NCBI RefSeq assembly: GCF_026626885.1 | Contig: NZ_JAPNOA010000056.1 | Location: 395,218-459,217, forward strand | From: Parathalassolituus penaei | GTDB taxonomy: Bacteria; Pseudomonadota; Gammaproteobacteria; Pseudomonadales; Oceanobacteraceae | Reading direction: 5' to 3' | Length of the DNA: 64,000 bases | Shown: positions 44,724 through 54,401 of the stretch, piece after piece | Numbering within the stretch: the stretch's first letter is position 1 | Layout: the number at the start of each line of letters is the position of its first letter | Made by a program: the position numbers and the translations under genes | Notes under the pieces: model-generated | The model's database searches: none | Told to the model about the DNA's origin: nothing | Seen by the model: only the letters and a program-made list of their open reading frames with translations

Positions 44724-46319
44724 TTACAGCCGGAATTGCTGGACCAGCTTGTGCAGGCGTCCTGCCAGTTCTGCCAGCTCATGAACACTCTGGCTGGTGC
44801 GGGCAGCGTTGCTGGTGGTGTCCTCGGATAACTGCCGCACGCTGCTGATACCATTCGCCACCCGTCCTCCCAGTTGCGCCTGGTGCTCCATGCTATGCAG
44901 CGTTGCATCGTTCAGGCGCGTCATGTCGTCCATCTGTTGCACCATTTCACGAAGTGCTTCTGCGGCCAGTTGTACCTGGTTTACTCCTTGCTCGGCTGAA
45001 CTACGGGCGTGTTCCATGGCGTCTACTGCATTGCGCGCTTCGCTTTGCAGTTGGGTAATCATGGTTTCAATTTCGCGGGTGGAGTCGTGTGTGCGCTGAG
45101 ACAGGGTGCGAACCTCATCCGCCACTACGGCAAAACCGCGGCCACTTTCACCCGCGCGGGCGGCTTCAATGGCTGCGTTGAGTGCCAGCAGGTTGGTCTG
45201 TTCGGCAATACTACGGATGACTGCCAGTACGCCACCCACGCTGTTGGTGCGTTCATCCAGATGATCAATAACGTTGGCGGTCTGCTGAATCGCCTCGTTC
45301 ATGGTGATGATATGGCCAGCGGCTTGTTCGGTTTGTTGCATGCCTGCACTGGCAATGTTACGGGCATTGGCAGCCGCTTCGGTGCTTTGTGAGGCGTTGC
45401 TTGACACTTGGCGGCTGCTGTCGAGCAGGCTGTCGATCGCGTCCTGCATCTGCAGGGTTTCCTGACGTTGGCGCGATGCGGTTTCCAGCGCTCGACTGGC
45501 AGACTGATCAATGGTGTGAGTGTTTTGTTGCAGCTGTTGGGCTGCATTGACTACCTGACGTAACGAGTCGGCAATCCGCTGGGTCATGCGGTTGAGGGTT
45601 TTGCCTGCGCTGCCAACTTCGTCGTTACTGCTGAAGTCCAGCCGGTGGCTGAGGTCAGAATGCTGTTCGATATGGGCGAGGGCACTTTTCATCTGGCGGA
45701 TCGGATGCACGATAAACCGGCGCAACAAGAGTGATAGCACCAGCAGCGCTGCGCCCATGATCACCGCCTGAATCAGTCCGAGGCGGGTGGCGTTGGCATT
45801 GATGCCAGCATCGACCGCCTGCATCGAATAACTGATTCGGGTGGCACCCAGAATGTCACCGGCTTTGGCCTGATGGCAGCCGAGGCAGTTGGTGCCGCGG
45901 TAGTTTTCTTCCGCCACAATCGGCTGGATATAGGTAATCACGCGCCCTTTTGGGCCTGCCTGTTCGAGCAGGATACGTTCACCGGCCAATGCCCGCCGAT
46001 CAAGGTCATCCTGGGGTTGTTCATGCGGATGGCCTTTGCCATAGATGCGGTTCACCACGTCTGAACGTATCATGCGGGCTTCGGTAATGGCCTGATCGGC
46101 CAGCAGTTTTTCGCGTAGTAGCTCGCGGTTGCCAATGGCACCGGAAATCATCAGCATGTTCATCGAGTCGAGATAGCCGCTGGCCTTGTCTTGCAACAGG
46201 CTGTGCACAAGATCATTCCCCAGTTGGCGTTCTGAATGGGTGCTGATGGTGACCGCGATGATCAACAACAGCAGCATGATGCTGCCCAGTACAAGATTGA
46301 GTTTACGCTGAATCGACAT
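44724..46319 (-). CDS. Methyl-accepting chemotaxis protein with periplasmic haem-c motif
   Basis: 531 residues from ATG 46319; the frame stays open to 46541, but only this start places a short MSIQRKLN leader before the first membrane helix. Helix 1 (VLGSIMLLLLIIAVTIS), periplasmic domain residues ~30-180, helix 2 (LIQAVIMGAALLVLSLLL), HAMP, then a signalling hairpin with [20 protein letters not shown] and [15 protein letters not shown]. In the periplasmic part NCLGCHQ (Cys145, Cys148, His149) is a perfect CxxCH haem c attachment site, as in Geobacter haem-MCPs that sense redox or NO. Haem binding is inferred; a lone CxxCH can occur by chance, but its position before GDILGATRISYSM matches those receptors. 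Confidence 0.9.
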   Translation of the reverse strand: MSIQRKLNLVLGSIMLLLLIIAVTISTHSERQLGNDLVHSLLQDKASGYLDSMNMLMISGAIGNRELLREKLLADQAITEARMIRSDVVNRIYGKGHPHEQPQDDLDRRALAGERILLEQAGPKGRVITYIQPIVAEENYRGTNCLGCHQAKAGDILGATRISYSMQAVDAGINANATRLGLIQAVIMGAALLVLSLLLRRFIVHPIRQMKSALAHIEQHSDLSHRLDFSSNDEVGSAGKTLNRMTQRIADSLRQVVNAAQQLQQNTHTIDQSASRALETASRQRQETLQMQDAIDSLLDSSRQVSSNASQSTEAAANARNIASAGMQQTEQAAGHIITMNEAIQQTANVIDHLDERTNSVGGVLAVIRSIAEQTNLLALNAAIEAARAGESGRGFAVVADEVRTLSQRTHDSTREIETMITQLQSEARNAVDAMEHARSSAEQGVNQVQLAAEALREMVQQMDDMTRLNDATLHSMEHQAQLGGRVANGISSVRQLSEDTTSNAARTSQSVHELAELAGRLHKLVQQFRL

Positions 46320-46460
46320 GTTGCTTTCCTGTTGTCGTTTTCCTGCTGAGCCTGCACAGCGTGCAGGTCTGGTAAAAGCGTAGACGATTATTAGGATAAG
46401 CAGCTGACAAAACAGTTTTTTGGTTATTTCATGATTGGCATCCGGAGTTTGAGGAGTCTG

Positions 46461-46793
46461 ATGTACAAATTGGTATTTTTTGTTCCAGAGAGCCATCTGG
46501 AATCGGTAAAGACCGCCGTGTTGGCCACGGGGGCGGGTCAAATCGGCGATTACGACAGCTGCTGTTGGCAGATAAAAGGCATGGGACAGTTCCGGCCGTT
46601 AGCGGCAGCCAATCCATTTATTGGTTCGGCAGGTGTTCTGGAGCAGGTCGATGAATATCGGGTGGAACTGGTGTGTGCCGATGCGCTGATTCGTGAAGCG
46701 GTTCAGGCGCTGGTGGCGGCTCACCCGTACGAGGAGCCGGCCTGGGATGTGACACGTCTGGTGGATGTGCTGGCGGCGGACTTCAAGCCCTGA
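46461..46793 (+). CDS. NIF3/YqfO-like structural domain protein
   Basis: 110 residues from ATG 46461 (GAGGAG upstream). It matches the inserted YqfO/CutA-like domain of NIF3 family proteins as a stand-alone unit: YKLVFFVPESHLESVKTAVL, GAGQIGDYDSCCWQIKG, GMGQFRPLAAANPFIG, and late HPYEEPAWDVTRLVDV. Family naming is NGG1p-interacting factor 3. The metal-binding halves of full NIF3 are absent, so a trimeric CutA-like fold of unknown function is expected. Convergent with the Nudix gene, 12 bases between stops. Confidence 0.88.
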   Translation: MYKLVFFVPESHLESVKTAVLATGAGQIGDYDSCCWQIKGMGQFRPLAAANPFIGSAGVLEQVDEYRVELVCADALIREAVQALVAAHPYEEPAWDVTRLVDVLAADFKP

Positions 46794-46805
46794 GCCAACG
46801 GGGTG

Positions 46806-47360
46806 TCAGTCAACCTTCTGAACGCCACCGTGGTTGTTATGAATGCTGAAAATATGCATGGCGCCTTGCAGGTCGGGTGCTTCCAGATAACGCCGCAGGG
46901 TTTGTTCTACGGTGGAGAAGGCCAGTTCGTCCCACGGAATTTCGTCCGGGGCAAAGAGGCGCACGTCGAGGCTTTCTTCACCGGAACTGAATTCCGGCTT
47001 TGGCAAGTCGGCGAGGAAAAACAGATGGACCTGGCTGATGTGAGTGACGCTGATCATGGCAAATAACGAACGGATGGTAACTTCGGCGCAGGCTTCTTCG
47101 CGGGTTTCCCGCAGAGCTGCCTGTTCGGTGCCTTCACCGTTTTCCATAAAACCACCGGGCAGCGTCCAGTAGCCCTTGCGTGGTTCGATCGCCCGTTTGC
47201 ACAGCAGGATCTTGCCCTGATGCACAGGCAGGGTGCCGGCCACAATTTTCGGGTTCTGATAAAAGATGCTGCCACAGTGGTTACACACGTGGCGCTCGCG
47301 GTTATCACCCGCCGGAATCTGCAATGTGATCGGACCGCCGCAGAGGCTGCAGTAGTTCAT
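46806..47360 (-). CDS. Nudix hydrolase with zinc ribbon (NudC-like)
   Basis: 184 residues. An N-terminal zinc ribbon, CSLCGG..CNHCGS, precedes a Nudix domain with box GGFMENGEGTEQAALRETREE (G-x5-E-x7-RE-x2-EE). It resembles the small ADP-ribose/NADH-pyrophosphatase-like group; the NADH-specific SQPWPFPxS array was not seen, so NAD(H) activity is doubtful and another nucleotide diphosphate is possible. The ATG at 47360 follows a GAGAAAACCAGG ribosome site. Neighbours give no pathway hint. Confidence 0.87.
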   Translation of the reverse strand: MNYCSLCGGPITLQIPAGDNRERHVCNHCGSIFYQNPKIVAGTLPVHQGKILLCKRAIEPRKGYWTLPGGFMENGEGTEQAALRETREEACAEVTIRSLFAMISVTHISQVHLFFLADLPKPEFSSGEESLDVRLFAPDEIPWDELAFSTVEQTLRRYLEAPDLQGAMHIFSIHNNHGGVQKVD

Positions 47361-47444
47361 CCTGGTTTTCTCTCCCTGGTTGGGCGGCAGTCGGCCTGAG
47401 CTACTGCCGCAATCAGGAGTGCAGTATACCGTCGTCAGATTTGA

Positions 47445-47780
47445 TTAACGATTCGCGAAAGCTGAAAAGAGAATAACACTATTGTCCTGGGCCGCTGGTG
47501 CTGGTTCGGCGGCTATATCACCATTAGCAGTCAGTACAGTGGTGCGTAGCTGGTGCAGATGGTCGTGCATCATTTTTGAAATACGGATGCAGGAAGCCAT
47601 TGGGGTGCGAGCGCGACGGCGTTCCATATCGATCTGGAATTGCAGACCACGCAGGCGACGCTGGTATTGTTCTGGCGCTTTGCTGATGGTGTCTTCGATT
47701 AGCTGGGCACGCAGCTTTTCGAGCTGTTCAGGATTGCTGGCAGCCAGCTTCTTCAGTTCATCAAAAGAGGGCAGTTGCAC
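47445..47780 (-). CDS. DUF3135 protein
   Basis: 111 residues from a GTG at 47780: AGAGGA lies 7 bases before, and family members start at this LPSFDEL. An ATG at 47819 would add 13 residues without support. Sequence LPSFDELKKLAASNPEQLEK, then RLRGLQFQIDMERRRARTPM and ASCIRISKMMHDHLHQL is the DUF3135 pattern, a small helical protein of unknown function in gammaproteobacteria. The C-terminal ~25 residues are variable. The 47781-48158 gap is AT-rich with no recognisable element beyond likely promoters. Confidence 0.85.
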   Translation of the reverse strand: MQLPSFDELKKLAASNPEQLEKLRAQLIEDTISKAPEQYQRRLRGLQFQIDMERRRARTPMASCIRISKMMHDHLHQLRTTVLTANGDIAAEPAPAAQDNSVILFSAFANR

Positions 47781-48158
47781 GATGTAATCCTCTGTGAAAA
47801 TTTGTGAATAAACTTGCATTCTGTGTAATACAGTCTACTCAACCATCGGCATTCGCAAAATCCATGCTGATGTTTTTTTAACCTGACTAACCTGTTGATA
47901 CTGCAGCAGAAATATTTTTGACAGTATTGGTCGGTAAAAATGGCTCAAATTTTCTGAACAATAGTTCTGTTGCTATTTTGTAAGTGCAGTTTGTCCAGGG
48001 GTGTGGTCCTGTGAACAAAACAGGACGTTTTTGTGTCAATCAGGTGCTGCTGCAACAGACTGTCAGCTGGCGGTGGTGGTTTTTGGCGCAGTTTTCGCTG
48101 GCTTAACCGCTATGCTCGTAGATACTGTTCGCTGTGTGGAGGCGCGCGGGTTCAATCG

Positions 48159-48740
48159 ATGAATCAATCTGATCTGTTTTCCTATCTCAGTGGGCGTTGG
48201 CAAGACCACGACCCAAAAGTCATGCATCAGCCAGACCTGAAAGAAGCAGCAGTGTTGGTGGCTATTACCGATTGTGCTGAAGAGCCTATGCTGTTGTTGA
48301 CCCGGCGTTCATCGCACATGCCAACCCACAAGGGCGAAGTGGCGTTTCCGGGCGGCAAACGGGATGCCGGCGATGTTGATTTTATTGCCACGGCCCTGCG
48401 TGAAGCCGAGGAAGAAGTCGGGCTTGATCCGTCGCTGGTGCGTGTTGTCGGCGAACTCGATCAGATTGTGTCGATTCATGGCTTTCTGGTGACGCCAGTG
48501 CTGGCGGTGATTCCCCACGATGTCCGTCTGGTTGCCGACCCCGGTGAACTGGAATGCCTGTTTATGGCGCCTTTGGCACTGTTTCGACGCCCCCCTGACA
48601 GTTATTTCCGTCGTGAAGGCTACTGTATGCCCAACTACCAATACGGCGATTTCCGAATCTGGGGCCTCACTGCCTGTGTGATTGCCGAGTTGATGAACCG
48701 TTACTGGGATATGAATATCAAGGTCGGACGACCAATGTAA
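48159..48740 (+). CDS. CoA pyrophosphatase, NudL-like Nudix hydrolase
   Basis: 193 residues from ATG 48159; the frame extends upstream to 48033 without family support. The Nudix box reads FPGGKRDAGDVDFIATALRE followed by AEEEVG, and before it LLTRRSSHMPTHKGEVAFPG carries the UPF0035 signature (LLTxRSxxMxxHxGxxxFPGG) specific for CoA-hydrolysing Nudix enzymes. It would cleave CoA or its derivatives to phosphopantetheine and 3',5'-ADP. Substrate position fits YeaB/NudL. Followed 73 bases later by a DUF1289 gene. Confidence 0.92.
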   Translation: MNQSDLFSYLSGRWQDHDPKVMHQPDLKEAAVLVAITDCAEEPMLLLTRRSSHMPTHKGEVAFPGGKRDAGDVDFIATALREAEEEVGLDPSLVRVVGELDQIVSIHGFLVTPVLAVIPHDVRLVADPGELECLFMAPLALFRRPPDSYFRREGYCMPNYQYGDFRIWGLTACVIAELMNRYWDMNIKVGRPM

Positions 48741-48813
48741 TGGGGCGGGAGGTTGCCATGCCGGGGCCCAGCCACTAGCATGACCGTCCTGATATATCTC
48801 TGAGGAAGCTTCA

Positions 48814-49017
48814 GTGACCCAATTCGTTCGTTCGCCTTGCGTACATGTCTGTGTTCTGGATGACCAGGAGATCTGTACTGGTTGTTATCGCAGTGGTGAG
48901 GAAATTGCCCGCTGGGGTCGCATGACGCCGGAAGCCAAGCAGGAAGTGCTGGCCCGCTGTTACGAGCGCGAAGAAGCCTCGATCAATTTTATACCGGTAA
49001 CTCCGGTATCACGCTGA
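48814..49017 (+). CDS. DUF1289 cysteine-rich small protein
   Basis: 67 residues with GTG start (TGAGGA 9 bases before). Cysteine pattern [21 protein letters not shown] with [20 protein letters not shown], the complete DUF1289 signature, probably binding a metal or Fe-S centre. Function unknown; often found near Nudix or metabolic genes. A terminator at 49041 follows. Confidence 0.9.
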   Translation: MTQFVRSPCVHVCVLDDQEICTGCYRSGEEIARWGRMTPEAKQEVLARCYEREEASINFIPVTPVSR

Positions 49018-49040
49018 ACACCTGCCAGGCAGGAAGCAAA

Positions 49041-49064
49041 GCGCCGCTGAGTCGGCGTTTTTTT
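49041..49064 (+). terminator. Rho-independent terminator after DUF1289 gene
   Basis: CGCCG-CTGAGT-CGGCG followed by TTTTTTTC, 25 bases after the stop and 33 bases before the purT start. Confidence 0.88.
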
Positions 49065-49096
49065 CTGGATCAATTTTTTATCGGAAGAGTTTTCAT

Positions 49097-50308
49097 ATGG
49101 CCATGTTCAGTTCTGGCGTACTGGGTACACCGTTTTCGCCTGTTGCAACCCGTGTTTTGCTGTGTGGAGCTGGGGAGCTCGGCAAGGAAGTCGTAATCGA
49201 ACTGCAGCGTCTCGGCTGTGAAGTGATTGCAGTGGATCGTTATGCCCATGCACCTGCCATGCAAGTGGCGGATCGCAGCCATGTGGTCGATATGCTCGAT
49301 GGAGCTGCCTTGCGTGCTGTGATTGAACATGAACAACCGCATCTGGTGGTGCCGGAAATCGAAGCGATTGCAACGGCGACGCTGGCTGAACTGGAAGCCG
49401 AAGGCGTGAACATTGTGCCGACCGCTCGCGCGACCCAGCTGACCATGAACCGTGAAGGTATTCGTCGTCTGGCGGCGGAAGAGCTTCAGCTGCCAACCTC
49501 CCGTTACCGTTTTGCCGCCAGCAAGGAAGACTTTGATGCTGCGGTTGCTGAAATCGGCCTGCCATGTGTGGTGAAGCCAATCATGAGTTCTTCTGGTAAG
49601 GGTCAGTCTCTGGTGCGTACTGCTGATCAGGTGGATGCCGCCTGGCAATACGCTCAGGAAGGTGGTCGTGCAGGCAAGGGCAAGGTGATTGTTGAAGGTT
49701 TTGTGGATTTCGATTTTGAAATCACGCTGCTGACCATTCGCCATCGTGGTGCCGATGGCCAGACCGTTACCTCTTTCTGTGAACCGATTGGTCATCGTCA
49801 GGAAGATGGCGACTATCAGGAATCCTGGCAGCCGCAGATCATGTCTGAACTGGCTCTGCAACGTGCCCAGCAAGTCGCCGACGCTGTTACGGCCGAACTG
49901 GGTGGCTGGGGGCTGTATGGCGTTGAGCTGTTTGTGAAAGGTGACGAGGTTATCTTCAGTGAAGTATCGCCACGTCCGCACGATACAGGTCTGGTGACCC
50001 TGATTTCCCAGGATCTGTCCGAGTTTGCCCTGCATGCCCGTGCCATTCTGGGTCTGCCGATTCCATCGATCCGTCAGTTTGGCCCGTCTGCTTCTGCGGT
50101 GCTGCTGGTGAGTGGTGAATCAGCCAGTATGCAGTTTGGAAATCTGCCAGCAGCACTGGCGTTACCAGATACCCAGTTGCGTCTGTTCGGCAAGCCGGAA
50201 GTTCGTGGCAAGCGTCGTCTGGGCGTGGCACTGGCGCGTGATGAGTCCACCGATGCCGCTCGTGAACGTGCGGCTGCGGTGATTGCGGAGATTCAGGTAA
50301 CGTTCTGA
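49097..50308 (+). CDS. purT: Phosphoribosylglycinamide formyltransferase 2
   Basis: 403-residue ATP-grasp enzyme using formate and ATP to formylate GAR in purine synthesis. Preceded by GGAAGAG. Visible: [55 protein letters not shown], the ATP loop [19 protein letters not shown] and the metal/ATP region [30 protein letters not shown]. Length and all motifs match PurT (E. coli 392). The last 16 bases overlap the end of the convergent GGDEF gene. No PurR box was identified in the short upstream region. Confidence 0.96.
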   Translation: MAMFSSGVLGTPFSPVATRVLLCGAGELGKEVVIELQRLGCEVIAVDRYAHAPAMQVADRSHVVDMLDGAALRAVIEHEQPHLVVPEIEAIATATLAELEAEGVNIVPTARATQLTMNREGIRRLAAEELQLPTSRYRFAASKEDFDAAVAEIGLPCVVKPIMSSSGKGQSLVRTADQVDAAWQYAQEGGRAGKGKVIVEGFVDFDFEITLLTIRHRGADGQTVTSFCEPIGHRQEDGDYQESWQPQIMSELALQRAQQVADAVTAELGGWGLYGVELFVKGDEVIFSEVSPRPHDTGLVTLISQDLSEFALHARAILGLPIPSIRQFGPSASAVLLVSGESASMQFGNLPAALALPDTQLRLFGKPEVRGKRRLGVALARDESTDAARERAAAVIAEIQVTF

Positions 50309-51891
50309 CGCGTTGCCTCGGGTTCCAGTGGGTGTTGCTGATCAAACACGGTCAGCACACTGTTGTTCCTGCCATTGGCCTTGCCTTTGTACAAGGCCAT
50401 GTCGGTATAAGCCAGCCAGTCTTCCTGGTTGGTTTTATTCAGCCATTCCCCTGAGTTGCGAATCCAGGCAATACCGGCGCTGACGGTAATCCATTCGGAT
50501 GTTGGTGAGTCCGGGTGGCGAATTGCCAGGTTGGCAATGGCTTCATGCAGGTTACGACGCAGACTCTCGACTTCGAGGGTGCTGTGGGCATACACGATCA
50601 GCGCAAATTCCTCTCCGCCAAAACGGGCAGCCACTTCATCGGTGCGACGGGCCATGTTGGCCAATACTTCGGCTACCTGCCTCAATACTTCGTCCCCGGC
50701 AGGGTGGCCTGCGCTGTCATTAAAGCGTTTGAAATGGTCGATATCGATCAGCATCAGTGCCATCGATTGCTGGTAACGGTTCATTCGGAACCAGGCGCGT
50801 TCCAGTGCGTGATCAAAGGCTCGGCGATTGGCGATACCGGTTAGGGCGTCGGTGCGGGTCAGTTGTTGCAATGCTGACTTCTGTTCCAGTACGGTGCTGG
50901 CAAGCTGGTTATAAGCCGTCAGCAGGCGCCGGATTTCACGAATTTGCAGGCCGTCCTCTGGCACTTCCAGATTGCGGATGCTGCGGGTGCGCACGCTGGA
51001 TTCCAGAAACAGGGTCGCCTTTCGTATAGGAGCAATCAGCAGATGCATGATCAGCCAGAAGAATAATGATGGTACCACTGCCAGAATTCCAAGCATGATC
51101 CAGGTACTTACCCCCATAAACTCGGGGGGGTGATAGTTTGGAAAGCGAATATCCATGCAGACCTCAGGGCGTCCAAGACGGTCGTGCATACAGAGCTGAT
51201 GACTTTCCTTGATCTTGGTAAGTGGATTGACAATATTCTGCAAATTGCGTTGAGCGTGTGATAACGGGTGAATTTCGAGTCGGGTGATACGACTCAAATT
51301 ATCTAAAAATGACTGATCAATCGGCCGCCAGAAAAACAGCCAGCCCTTATCGGCCCTGGTGCCATCGGAACGGGTGATCGCACTGACGCTCACCAGGGCT
51401 GGTTGCTTGTTGAGCAGTGCGACGTCGTATACAGCTACATCTTTCGTGAGCATCTGTTTGCTTCGAGCAAGGGAGATCTCTGTGTCGGTATCGAGTGTAT
51501 CCAGAGTCAAGTTGTTGAGTTCACGATCGTAGTGCCATGAAATGATATTGTGTGCATCAATATCAATGATCATTGCACCGATAAGATTTAAAGAGTCGAA
51601 GGTGTCTCCGACAAAGTTGGATTCGATGTAGGTGTTATTGCGGTCCTGTACGTAAAACCAGGTGTCGTCCCATGTAGCATAATCGCGGGTTTGGGTGGCC
51701 AGCTGCTGCTGGCTAAGGGTGATTGCCGCATTCAGGCTATCAATCGCCTGTTGCTGCTCGCGCAGGACGCCAGCTATTTCATTCGGATAGCTTACATACC
51801 AGCGGAAGCCCAGAAGGCCTGCGACCAGTAATGCCATATAGGCAGTGACCAGACTGAAAAACAGCCGATTGATTGAAACGCTCGTAGCCAA
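50293..51891 (-). CDS. Membrane diguanylate cyclase with CHASE4-like sensor
   Basis: 532 residues from a TTG at 51891 (GGAG 11 bases before), beginning near [12 protein letters not shown]; an ATG at 51990 would add 33 residues of non-signal character, so the start is uncertain. Helix 1 ([20 protein letters not shown]), a periplasmic CHASE4-like domain with [20 protein letters not shown], helix 2 ([20 protein letters not shown]), HAMP-like segment, then [31 protein letters not shown], active site [11 protein letters not shown]. The I-site position reads RTDE rather than RxxD, so product inhibition may be altered. It makes c-di-GMP. Overlaps purT by 16 bases, tail to tail. Confidence 0.92.
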   Translation of the reverse strand: MATSVSINRLFFSLVTAYMALLVAGLLGFRWYVSYPNEIAGVLREQQQAIDSLNAAITLSQQQLATQTRDYATWDDTWFYVQDRNNTYIESNFVGDTFDSLNLIGAMIIDIDAHNIISWHYDRELNNLTLDTLDTDTEISLARSKQMLTKDVAVYDVALLNKQPALVSVSAITRSDGTRADKGWLFFWRPIDQSFLDNLSRITRLEIHPLSHAQRNLQNIVNPLTKIKESHQLCMHDRLGRPEVCMDIRFPNYHPPEFMGVSTWIMLGILAVVPSLFFWLIMHLLIAPIRKATLFLESSVRTRSIRNLEVPEDGLQIREIRRLLTAYNQLASTVLEQKSALQQLTRTDALTGIANRRAFDHALERAWFRMNRYQQSMALMLIDIDHFKRFNDSAGHPAGDEVLRQVAEVLANMARRTDEVAARFGGEEFALIVYAHSTLEVESLRRNLHEAIANLAIRHPDSPTSEWITVSAGIAWIRNSGEWLNKTNQEDWLAYTDMALYKGKANGRNNSVLTVFDQQHPLEPEATRQNVT

Positions 51892-52216
51892 TGCCCGACA
51901 GTCTCCGGAAGGTGGATGCCAGCCCACAAAGCACGCAATGTAAAATATCTGGCAAGACAAGTGTAGCGTTAGCTGTCGATTGTCGGGCAATTATTATTCA
52001 ACATAACGAGGAGCAGGTTGCATTAAACAGATTGCTGTGTGACTTCAACATCCGCTTTGGACTGACAAGGCAATTTGTTGATTTCTTGCGACCATAACTC
52101 ATAGTGATCTTGCCACTGGTTTAGTGGGCACCTTCTTATAGAGGAAGTAACTGATGATCTTATGAATAACCCGGTGTCCAAGCTCAGGTAGGAAAAGAAC
52201 ATGTGAAAAATGAGTT

Positions 52217-52517
52217 GGGCACCCTCCGAATCACTCGGTGCCCACTCTGGCCTATCGGCATGGCAAGGAATCACGAAACCGGTTTGATGGCCTTCTTGCA
52301 TCAATCCAGGTGGGGCGACGTCAAAAACCGGCGACACCTAGTCATCACCATCCCGAAAGCCCTAAGGGCGCGGGCTGCAGCGCGTATGATAGGTGTTGAC
52401 GAACCTGCGCGGCCCTACTTGAAAAGGACCCGGCCAGGTTGGCTAGTCATTTCGCTGCGTTCGCCGCCTTGCTCACGCGCGCTGCAGCACTGGCGCAGAG
52501 TGATTCAGAGTGCCCCT
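52217..52517. mobile_element. MITE-like element, copy 3
   Basis: 301 bp; right arm 52500-52517 (reverse complement AGGGGCACTCTGAATCAC) against left end GGGCACCCTCCGAATCAC. It carries the internal stem ACCGGTTT/AAACCGG and a ~34-bp insertion around 52405-52440 absent from copies 1 and 2. The flanking gaps 51892-52216 and 52518-52802 hold no recognisable gene. Confidence 0.75.
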
Positions 52518-52802
52518 GGAGCACCAGTGATTGTCTTTCTATGGTGACAGACCTCTTCACGCAGAATACCGGGATGTAGGCTGAGCAATGATCGAAGGAC
52601 TGAGCTGACCTGTCAGGTACAGAGAAAGCTCTGGAGCAAAAAAGCCAGCAGCCTCTGTTCTGTACCGATCTTTTTTGAAGGATGTGGTGTTGAAAAGTGC
52701 AGGATTTACTCAAGAAAAAAGATGATTGTGAGCTGACTCGCTAAGTATACGGGCAACGAAATTCTGCGATCCGTCCTCCACTGCCTGCGGGTAGCGAAGT
52801 TA

Positions 52803-53000
52803 AGGATCCTCTGGATAACCTGTTGCCGACTCTGGCTTGTCGGGATGGTGATGAATCGCGAAGCCGGTTTGATGGTCCTCTTGCCTGCATCCTGGGGGCT
52901 GCGTCAAAAATCGACACTGAGTCAAAATCATTCCACAAGTTCGAAGAGCGCTGGTTGCAGCACTCTCGCAGAGCTGTGCGGAGTAGCTCTATTGTGGCAG
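52803..53000. mobile_element. MITE-like element, copy 4, degenerate
   Basis: The left end AGGATCCTCTGGATAAC at 52803 and the following ~70 bases match copy 2 well (CTCTGGCTTGTCGGGATGGTG). The middle is shortened, and the right terminal repeat is eroded after CTCGCAGAGCTGTGCGGAG. It lies directly before the msrB promoter region. Confidence 0.65.
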
Positions 53001-53113
53001 GCTGTGAATGGATAATATGAATGTTTGCGTTAAAGTGGGGGCAAGATCAGAGGTCAGGTGTGCTGATTGAAACGATACTCTTATGAAAGCTGATATGAAG
53101 GTAGGAAAGCGTT

Positions 53114-53503
53114 ATGGAAAAGATCGTCAAAACAGATGCGGAGTGGCAAGCGTTGCTTGATCCTTTGACTTATCAGGTAACGCGTAAGTCTGCTACTGAG
53201 CGTCCTTGGACGGGAAAGTATATGGATTGTAGTGAACTTGGGACTTACTGTTGTGTCTGTTGTGGTACGCCATTATTTGTGTCGGATGCAAAGTTCGAAT
53301 CCGGGTGTGGATGGCCAAGTTTTTTCGAGCCTTTGGCAGGGGTAATACTCGAACGCCTTGATACCAGTCATGGCATGGTTCGTACCGAGGTCACTTGTGC
53401 TCGTTGCGATGCCCACCTTGGGCATGTATTCAATGATGGCCCGGCACCAACCGGTCTGCGTTACTGCATTAATTCGGTATGTCTGGTACTGGAAAGCCGC
53501 TAA
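53114..53503 (+). CDS. msrB: Peptide-methionine (R)-S-oxide reductase MsrB
   Basis: 129-residue enzyme repairing methionine-R-sulfoxide in proteins, thioredoxin-dependent. Structural zinc cysteines CCVCCG (CxxC) and [12 protein letters not shown], substrate motif [13 protein letters not shown], catalytic Cys in [10 protein letters not shown]. Start ATG 53114 after TAGGAAAGCGTT. The usual length is 130-145, so complete. It stands before the capsule-type locus, separated by 115 bases. Confidence 0.95.
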   Translation: MEKIVKTDAEWQALLDPLTYQVTRKSATERPWTGKYMDCSELGTYCCVCCGTPLFVSDAKFESGCGWPSFFEPLAGVILERLDTSHGMVRTEVTCARCDAHLGHVFNDGPAPTGLRYCINSVCLVLESR

Positions 53504-53618
53504 TTGAGGTGGTTGGCAGGTTGGAGTCGGCATACTTTCTGCCTATACTTGTCCGCCCTTTCGGTATGGTCAGCAAAAGGGGCCAATTAACCGTTTTTCA
53601 GTTACAAGGATTTTTATT

Positions 53619-54401
53619 TTGATCAGAACGCGCAACTCCTGGCAAATTATGGCCGATACCATTTTTGCCTTGATAATGAGGGAGTTACGTTCTCGCTACG
53701 GCAATGGCCGACTCGGATACTTTTGGGCATTGGCAGTTCCGGCCGCACAAGCGGCGGTTATGGTGCTGATCTTCTCATCCATCGGACGAAAGTCGCTGAC
53801 GGGGGTGCCCGTGGCCTTGTTCATGTTGGTGAGTCTTTTGCCGTTTAAAATGTTCTTCAAGACATTAACGCAAGTATCTGGAGCTATTGATGCAAATGCG
53901 GGGCTGTTGTCTTATCGACAAGTCGTTGCTCTGGATCCGGTGATTGCCAGGGTTCTGCTGGAGTTTTTTCATTTTATACTGGTGGCATTTATTCTTTTTT
54001 CTGGTCTTGGATGGCTTGGGGTAGATGTTCTGCCTGACCGATTTCTTGAATTATTGCTGGCCTGTATACTGCTTGCTTTGCTTGCAAATGGTTGTGGTCT
54101 GGTTGTCTGTTCTGTTGCTTTATATTGGGATTCGGTAAATAAGGTTATCTCGGTGCTCATGACTCCTATGATGCTTTTTTCCGGGGTGTTTTTTGCGGCG
54201 AGCATGATTCCTGAGCAATACTGGCATCTGATCGCATGGAATCCGGTTTTCCATGCTCTTGAACTCATGCGTGATGCCTGGTTTCGTAGTTATGCAACTC
54301 CTGCCGGTAGCTGGGAGTATTTGATTATGGCTGTTGTTCTTTCAAACTCGTTGGGGTTAATGCTTTATTGGCGTAATCGTGAGAGGTTTATTCTTTCATG
54401 A
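53619..54401 (+). CDS. kpsM: Capsule-type ABC transporter permease (KpsM-like)
   Basis: 260 residues from a TTG at 53619 (AAGGA 8 bases before). ABC-2 type permease of six helices: early ALIMRELRSRYGNGRLGYFW, the ABC-2/KpsM signature, then AVPAAQAAVMVLIFSSIG, LMTPMMLFSGVFFAASM, and ending YWRNRERFILS. It exports a lipid-linked polysaccharide across the inner membrane with the ATPase encoded next, whose ATG overlaps the stop (ATGA). Start of an export-biosynthesis operon running to 63307. The TTG start and lower GC set it apart from the backbone. Confidence 0.92.
   Translation: MIRTRNSWQIMADTIFALIMRELRSRYGNGRLGYFWALAVPAAQAAVMVLIFSSIGRKSLTGVPVALFMLVSLLPFKMFFKTLTQVSGAIDANAGLLSYRQVVALDPVIARVLLEFFHFILVAFILFSGLGWLGVDVLPDRFLELLLACILLALLANGCGLVVCSVALYWDSVNKVISVLMTPMMLFSGVFFAASMIPEQYWHLIAWNPVFHALELMRDAWFRSYATPAGSWEYLIMAVVLSNSLGLMLYWRNRERFILS

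Noticed and set aside
51995..52140. Possible transposase remnant on the minus strand (short frame with PLNQWQDHYELW)
   Set aside because: A weak resemblance to IS accessory proteins only; too short and no terminal repeats.
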